A stretch of DNA of 64,000 nt from Pelargonium cotyledonis (Eukaryota; Streptophyta; Magnoliopsida; Geraniales; Geraniaceae), in contig JAYMTA010000016.1 of assembly GCA_036897625.1 (NCBI GenBank), positions 1-64,000 on the forward strand. The letters run 5' to 3'. The first letter of the stretch is position 1; each line of letters begins with the position of its first letter. The position numbers and the translations under genes were made by a program. The notes below the pieces were generated by a model. That model saw only the letters and a program-made list of their open reading frames with translations. It searched no databases and was not told the DNA's origin. Positions 58,425-64,000 of this stretch are shown in pieces.

Positions 58425-61415
58425 ACTTTTTCTATATCCTAAGTTTTTGATACACTTAGATTACCCGGATTCAAGTACTAAAAAGGGTTCTGTTCTCCAT
58501 ATTCCATGCTTTTAAGATCTCTTTTTAAGGGTTGTTGTTTACACTCTTTCTCATCTCACTCTTACTACAAACTGGATTATCAAATCTAGATTCCTACTAG
58601 GTTAGTTAGTCTAGTTTTCTAGGAGGATATCTATATAAACCAGAAATTCATTTATTACATGCTGTGAACCTTTCTTAAATGAATTTTTTGAAAAGCTGCC
58701 TGTCTCGCTAAAAATCTTAGTTTGAGTTAAGGCCGCACTTCTTCCTATTTGGTATACGTTTCTCAGTATATTTCGCTAAGGTTCTCAAGAATTCCTTATA
58801 CCAAAGAGCTTAGACCTAATATTTTTAGGACACTTACCGTTATCTCGGCTTTATCTAGAACATTCTCAAGGATTCCGAAAAGCGAAAACCCTTCATGCAA
58901 TATCGAAAGCGGGGAATTCCTGAACCTAAACCTAGGATTATCTTTAATCTTTTCTTTATCTTATAACAATAAAATCTATTTATTCACGTGAAATTAACTA
59001 ATACTAATTATTAAAAAAAAACTTAAAAAAAGCATAATTAAATCGGAGATTTCCTATTCAAGTTAAGGCATTGCTTTTTTGTTCCCTTGTGTATAACTCA
59101 AGAGTTTCTCGTTTTCTCTACCTCTATAGCTTTACTTGACTTTTTTGTATAGGTATTGGTTTATAAATGAGCCAGAATCCCAAGGGCTTCCTAATACTAA
59201 TAATACACACCTATTCACCAGGTATTTTAGAGATTTTCAAGGGTTAGACCTGCTTACCCCCCCTTTTGCTATTCTTAAGAAGTAATAAGGGGGATATTAA
59301 GAGCTTCTTTTATTATAGGGTAAATCCTAGTTTTAGTCGGTATAGTTACCTATTTTTTATTGCTGGGAAATTTCTATACAATAAAGTACTAAGCGTATTT
59401 TTTCATTAATCAATTTTTTTTAGTTTACTTATATGAGACTCTCTTGGTTCTTGATTGCTATATAGCTGAGAATTGCTTGCATTTACTAGTTAGTCTTTTT
59501 GTTTTGGTACTTGTTTGCTCTTTATCGTATTATTTTCAAATTGGTTATATTCGCGTTAGTCTTGTCTTGTTAGTATTAATGTGAGCACTGAATTAAGGAA
59601 GACATTCTTTCTTATATAACAAAACCCTGGGTTAGGAGTCCTTCTATTATGCCTTTCATCCTGAAATTCTAAATAATATTAATTTTCTGCTAAGAACAAG
59701 ACATTTTTCACTAGTGAGAAAGGTTGCATTCTTTATCTAAATAAGAGATTGTGCAAGTACCCTAGTCAGTGCTTGTCCTTCCTTATATTAATACGAGTAA
59801 ATCGACTAAAACACAGAAATCTAGAAGATAAGACTTTAGACAAATGTATTAGGCCCTATTGTTAAGGCAGTTTTACCCCCTGTTTGCATATTGTAGATCA
59901 CTTAGTTATCTATCTTAATTGCATGGATTCCAAGCCCTGTGCCTATCAGCGTTGATGAAAAATTAGGTGTTTAAAATAGAATAATACTCGGTAAAATGCT
60001 CTTATTTTTGGGATGTTATATCAAGATATGAATAAAGTACTAGAGTCCCAGCAAGACGAACTCGAGATTAGGGTTTAAAAAGGGCCCTCTATTCGTTGTG
60101 TAATACTTTAGATCTCATCACATTTAAGAGAGTCCCGGGATCCCCCACCTATACCCATATATATATATATTTTCAATCTTGGTAAAAGAAAGCTCATGTA
60201 TTAATCAGAACGGGAAGTCAATCTTTGTCTATCTGGGATTTTATGCGGCACCACTTACTACTTCTGCTAAATTAAAGCTACTATTTAGCTTTTGTGGTGT
60301 CCCTACGAATGGAATACCTTAATCCTAAAGCAACGAGTTATTAAGAAGCTATTCTTTTTTCAATGGATGTAGAAATCTTTGGGTTAGGAGTAATGGCCAG
60401 TTCTCAAACGCGTTGTTATGTCTCTATAAGAAAGAAGAATCTTGTCTATACAGCTTTCTATGGAGTCAACTGTGTTCAAGCTTTTCCTACACAAAAAAGT
60501 AAGTACATAAAAGGGTTTACCAGTGTGAAATAAGTAATAATACCCGTTTTTTTAGAACGAAAAAAAGAATTTATTTGCTAGTAAATTCTACTACTCTTTT
60601 TCAATTCCAGTGGTATTGGCTTTTCGCTTGTTTTATAACTGTAATTAACTACTTTACTTCAGATATATAAATAGAAAGTAAATCCGGTTAGTTAAAGTTA
60701 AGGAATTCAGAAGTTGTACAAACAAAGTACTCTCAAGTTAATTAACTTACATTACTAATATTTTAAGGATCAACTTAATATACTTAATTTATTTTGTTAA
60801 AAGAGTTTCCAGTTTGAGCCTAACCTTTTCAGGGAAGTGGCTTAATAAGACTTTACCATGCTCAGCAAAAAGATTTTTAGGACTCTTCAATACTCTCCAT
60901 GAGTTAAGTAGGTCCAGCTTACTAAGTATGGAAATTTATATAACTTACTTATAGGATAAAGAATGCATCAAAAGTTTTTAGCGAAGTAAGCTTTAATTTA
61001 AAGCCGGAAACTAAACGTGTTTAGGAACTAGAAATCCCTGCCTCATTTAAAAAGGGACTCTATTATAAATAAACGGAGCTCGAATTTGACCTAAACCTAC
61101 TACCTACTAAGGAATTTATCAATAATAGAATAAATGTCCTATAAGTGACCTTTTTTATTAATCTTTTTTTTTATCGGAACCCCTTGGTAACCTCAGAGGT
61201 ATATGACTGCGTTTACAAAATATTTAGGAAAAGGAAAAGAATCCCCTTCTTATTTTTTATAGGGTTTAGTATAATTTCATCTCGGAAAGACCCAGCGACC
61301 AGTTCCACATATATTGCTTTTTTAAAAGGCTTAATAAATGCATTATTTACTTTTATTTATATATAAGGGGATACCTTGTAACTTTTTATGCATATTCTTG
61401 TCTACAATAGGTTAG
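58425..61415. other. gene-free stretch
   Basis: No RNA or protein gene is recognised. It contains a 14-base AT microsatellite (60157-60170). Frames of 73-80 codons at 58749-58991 and 61145-61366 show no family. Confidence 0.5.
60157..60170 (+). repeat. AT microsatellite
   Basis: Fourteen bases of alternating A and T follow a C-rich string. Confidence 0.85.
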
Positions 61416-61418
61416 GTA

Positions 61419-61470
61419 CACGTTCAGTTGGTAATCTTTAGGCGTGCTGGCTAACAAGGGTAATCCAAAG
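61419..61470 (+). pseudogene. tRNA 5' relic
   Basis: GTACACGTTCAGTTGGTAATC resembles a tRNA 5' region and D-arm (GTTCAGTTGGTAGAAC). The rest is not recognisable. A separate GGTAGAGTGCAGC string lies 20 bases downstream. Confidence 0.35.
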
Positions 61471-61474
61471 CTAG

Positions 61475-62430
61475 CTTCGGTAGAGTGCAGCTCAATTCAT
61501 GAAAAGTCTTGTAATCAGGGTATAAAAAGCTTTCGTTTATGCTTTAAAGCGACTTGGTTTCTTTAATTTACCTAATCCATAGAACTTTATTATTTAGCAT
61601 AAGGAACTTCTTGTGTATAGGTTTCTTCCCTTTCATAAAGAAATTTGTAATAGTTGGCTTTAGTGTTCCCCCCTTGTTTCTAGTTATAAGACAGTTAAAA
61701 GGTAAGGGGTTTCTGAGGCTTTCTTAAAGGGTATTAGAATCTAAGGAATTGAGCATTACATAAGTGTTATAGCTTAAAGGGTACCTGAACTAAGGATAAA
61801 GGGGTTATTCTATTTCAATTGATTAAAGAATGGGAGTCCCCGTAAAATGAGCTGAAGTTAAAGCCTGCTTTTGCTTTTTGTTGTAGGTCTTTAGTGTGAG
61901 GCTGGCTATACAAAGACTATCCTGCATTTCCTGCCCTTCGTTACACTACAGTTGAGTAGAAGGCTTCTTTCTTTCTAGTATTAAGTTTGTATCTTCTTTG
62001 TACGATAAGCACAACTCTATACAAGAATACATAGTAATACAACAACTCCTATAGCTTTCAATAAGTACAAGCAACAAGAAGAACCCTAACCAGAAGAGCA
62101 TCCCTCTCATAGGTATTATCTTTTCTCCTTTTATTCCTATTACTACTACTGCTGCTCTATTATAGGTCCTTTTTCTCTAGCTCATATAAATAAAATATAT
62201 AAAAATTGAAACTCCAAGTCATGATACAGAAGAAAATCAATAACAAAGTGTAAAGTGTCCTGGTTTTTTGGGATTAAAAAGGTGTCTTTTATAATAAAGG
62301 TTTTCTAGGCAGATAATTAAAATATAGGAAATCCAGCGTTTTATGAGTTAAATTAAAGGGGCATCTAAACTGTGTAGATAAAAGACATTCTAGAAATAGT
62401 AATTTAGGCACTGTTTGCTTTAGTCTGTTT
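61475..62430. other. gene-free stretch
   Basis: Nothing is recognised. Around 62010-62160 trinucleotide-like words (TACTACTACTGCTGCT) appear. On the minus strand they would read as a serine run followed by a basic stretch, faintly coding-like but broken. Confidence 0.4.
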
Positions 62431-62433
62431 TAA

Positions 62434-62631
62434 TTCATTATTAGTTTTATTAGGATATTCCTGAATTTATTAGTAAAGCGGGTATGTAGCTTAAAAAGTA
62501 AGGATATTCCCAAGCTACAGGAACAGGGTATTATAGCCCCTAAGAAACAAGGTGTGTATAAGAGAGGTGTAGCTGTTAAAAAGTGGTACAGAGTCCATTT
62601 AAAAGGGAAGGGCTTGCCCGGAGCATTGTAG
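62434..62631 (+). other. coding-like open stretch, unknown
   Basis: This is a stop-to-stop frame of 65 codons with no ATG. The last 45 codons are lysine- and glycine-rich (for example KKWYRVHLKGKGLPGAL at the end), unlike the hydrophobic chance frames. I do not recognise a family. It ends directly before a GT microsatellite. Chance remains the default explanation. Confidence 0.15.
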
Positions 62632-62634
62632 TAG

Positions 62635-62651
62635 GTGTGTGTGTGTGTGTG
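62635..62651 (+). repeat. GT microsatellite
   Basis: An uninterrupted alternating GT tract of 17 bases, the only one of this type that I noticed in the window. Confidence 0.9.
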
Positions 62652-62917
62652 GAAAAGGTTTATAGGATTTAGGAGAGTACATTAAGGCAAGAATTCTCTT
62701 GTTAGGATCTCCGGGAATTCTCTAACCTAGTATGAAAGGGTAAAGGGCACTTCTAAGAAATAGTAAAAAGCAGGGTCAGTACTAAGCTTTTAAGTATAGG
62801 ATATTCTGCTATTTTACAAGTTTGAGGCTTTAGGTTAGCTTTAGCTAGTAAAAAGTCTAGAGGTTAGAAGTACGATTAAGAGTCTCCTTGTTTTAGATTT
62901 ATAAGTTTTATAAGTGT

Positions 62918-62975
62918 TTTGCGATTAGAACCCTTGCAGCTAATGTCTTCTGCACTCTGTAGCTTTGGAGTTACA
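62918..62975 (-). pseudogene. weak tRNA-like relic
   Basis: On the minus strand AGTGCAGAAGACATTAGC is followed by TGCAAGGGTTCTAATCGC. The T-region resembles the Gln/Thr-like family with one change in the T-loop. The D-arm is poor. Confidence 0.35.
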
Positions 62976-63225
62976 GTATTCTGGAAAGATGTCTAGGGAA
63001 GCTTTAGCTTGAGTGATGAATTTCCAGTCTAGTAAAGAAGTAAAATAATGAAGTGAAATTCTTGTTGTTGGGCTTCGCACCTTGCTTGAAAGGAATCCGG
63101 GGTTAGCTATATACCGGGCCGAGGCTTGTTTTGAAGTAATCGGAATCGTTGATATTATATAAGTAATAGTTTTAGCTTTCCAAAGTAGTTTAGTAGTAAA
63201 GTTATAGTAAGTATTGACAGTGGAG

Positions 63226-63296
63226 TAAAGCTACGTGGTTATAGCACCGGTTAATGTAACTAGCATCCAAGGGTTCAAGGCCAAGCCCTCCTTTTC
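63226..63296 (+). pseudogene. tRNA-like relic, Gln/Thr-like family, copy 4
   Basis: GCTACGTGGTTATAGC is a D-arm, then CACCGGTTAATGTAACTAGC, CATCC and AAGGGTTCAAGGCC. It aligns with 30091-30160 over the whole middle and T-region. If read as Thr, TGT would sit in the loop (compare CACCGGTTTTGTAAACCGG), but an extra base and unmatched stems prevent a firm call. Confidence 0.55.
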
Positions 63297-63422
63297 AGTT
63301 CCTTCAAAGCTATAACTAAACTCCTCAGTTCGTTCAGAGCCATAGATTCCTCTCTTATTCAAGTTTTTGCTTTTCTTTGTAAGTCTTTTTCTTGTTGTTA
63401 GGTATTCTCTTTTAGCTTACTA

Positions 63423-63480
63423 GATAGGATTTGAACTTATAGGGGTCTCCTATATTTGGGAGCAGAAACTCTTGCTTTTA
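63423..63480 (-). pseudogene. tRNA-like relic
   Basis: On the minus strand CTATAAGTTCAAATCCTATC has a canonical T-loop TTCAAAT. Upstream GCAAGAGTTTCTGCTCCCAA may be the remains of an anticodon region. The D-arm is not clear. Confidence 0.4.
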
Positions 63481-63735
63481 AGTAAAAAAGGATTTATATA
63501 AAAGGTTTCTCGCCGGAATTTCTTTGATGTAATAAAGTCTAAACCCGTTTCAAAATTAATAGAGTAAATAGGTTTTTAAAAGTACTTATAAATAGACTGT
63601 TTTTTTGTAAATCGGTGCCCCCTTTTTAGAGAATTCTTCGAGTTTGTTTTACAAAGGAAACAAGGTTCAAAAAGAAAGGCTGGTATGCCCATCCAGGCAG
63701 TGGAGAAGGCTTTTACGATATTAATGTGAAATGCC

Positions 63736-63782
63736 ATGGAACAAAAAGCAATCCTTAATCCATGGGTTTAAAACCCTAAACC
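63736..63782 (+). pseudogene. weak T-arm-like hairpin
   Basis: ATGGG-TTTAAAA-CCCTA forms a T-arm-sized hairpin with a T-rich loop. Upstream CATGGAACAAAAAGC could be a D-arm remnant. It may equally be a chance palindrome. Confidence 0.3.
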
Positions 63783-64000
63783 AAGATTAGAAACTTTTTG
63801 GAGCTCCCTTAGTAGTTTATTCTTTCCTATAATGCACTAGCATATTTTTGTTAACTTGCCTTAAAAAACAAAGGGTTCTTTATCTCTACTCAGGTAGATA
63901 AAATCCGTAGTATTAAAACAAGCTTAAGACTGATTTTCTTTTTGTGAAACTAGATATTAAAAATTCCATACTTAAGGCAAGAATTGGGCGGGGATTCTTG

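Noticed and set aside
62434-62631. lysine-rich frame as a ribosomal or DNA-binding protein
   Set aside because: There is no start codon and no family match, and the length is within chance for this window; it is kept only as a low-confidence open stretch.
1-64000. short words such as AGGGATCC, GGAATCC and GGAATTCC occurring many times
   Set aside because: They look frequent, but I cannot test this against base composition by eye, and no longer shared unit surrounds them.
1-64000. CRISPR array, rRNA operon, LTR-type or other virus-like element
   Set aside because: I saw no regularly spaced repeats, no conserved rRNA cores, no long terminal repeats and no polymerase or capsid-like frames.

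Overview
KIND OF SEQUENCE. The window is AT-rich (about one third G+C, judged by eye) and I find no intact protein gene, rRNA, CRISPR array or virus-like element in it. The longest open frames are only 108-113 codons, and several of the longer ones simply read across tRNA-like sequence, so they are best treated as chance. What recurs is decayed tRNA sequence: about 35 fragments on both strands, most of them a T-arm (GGTTCAAGTC / GGTTCGAATCC type), a D-arm (GTTGGTAGAGC type), or both. The best ones look organellar/bacterial rather than eukaryotic nuclear: an initiator Met-like copy with CAT in the loop (33167-33242), two Lys-like copies with TTT loops (13618-13684 and 15399-15470), an Asn-like 5' half (50385-50453), a Pro-like 5' half starting CGAGGTGTAGCGCAGTCTGG (50324-50353) and a Pro-like 3' half (6096-6130). 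The simplest reading is a gene-poor stretch of a greatly expanded mitochondrial (less likely plastid) genome of an alga, plant, protist or early-branching fungus, or an insertion of such DNA in a nucleus. The organism cannot be named from this window. LAYOUT. 0-9 kb: a tRNA-linked repeat near the left end, a tandem pair of related tRNA-like copies at 2.2-2.4 kb, short direct repeats, and a Pro-like 3' half. 9-17 kb: a 108-codon cysteine-rich open frame without ATG, two Lys-like relics, a pure GC cluster, and a coding-like island near 16.4 kb. 17-31 kb: scattered tRNA-like relics, a 17-bp perfect inverted repeat at 24.4 kb, and weak coding-like islands near 19.4 and 27.0 kb. 31-43 kb: the initiator-tRNA-like copy, then almost 10 kb with no tRNA-like element that I trust, containing a G-quadruplex candidate and a small hairpin. 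43-64 kb: another dense field of tRNA-like relics, including an Asn-like/Pro-like pair and the second copy of the left-end repeat, with a few microsatellites. HOW IT WORKS TOGETHER. There is no operon or pathway to describe. The window reads as a sequence graveyard in which tRNA genes have been copied, broken, partly duplicated with their flanks and left to decay. All tRNA identities come from remembered family consensus sequences, not from a search.
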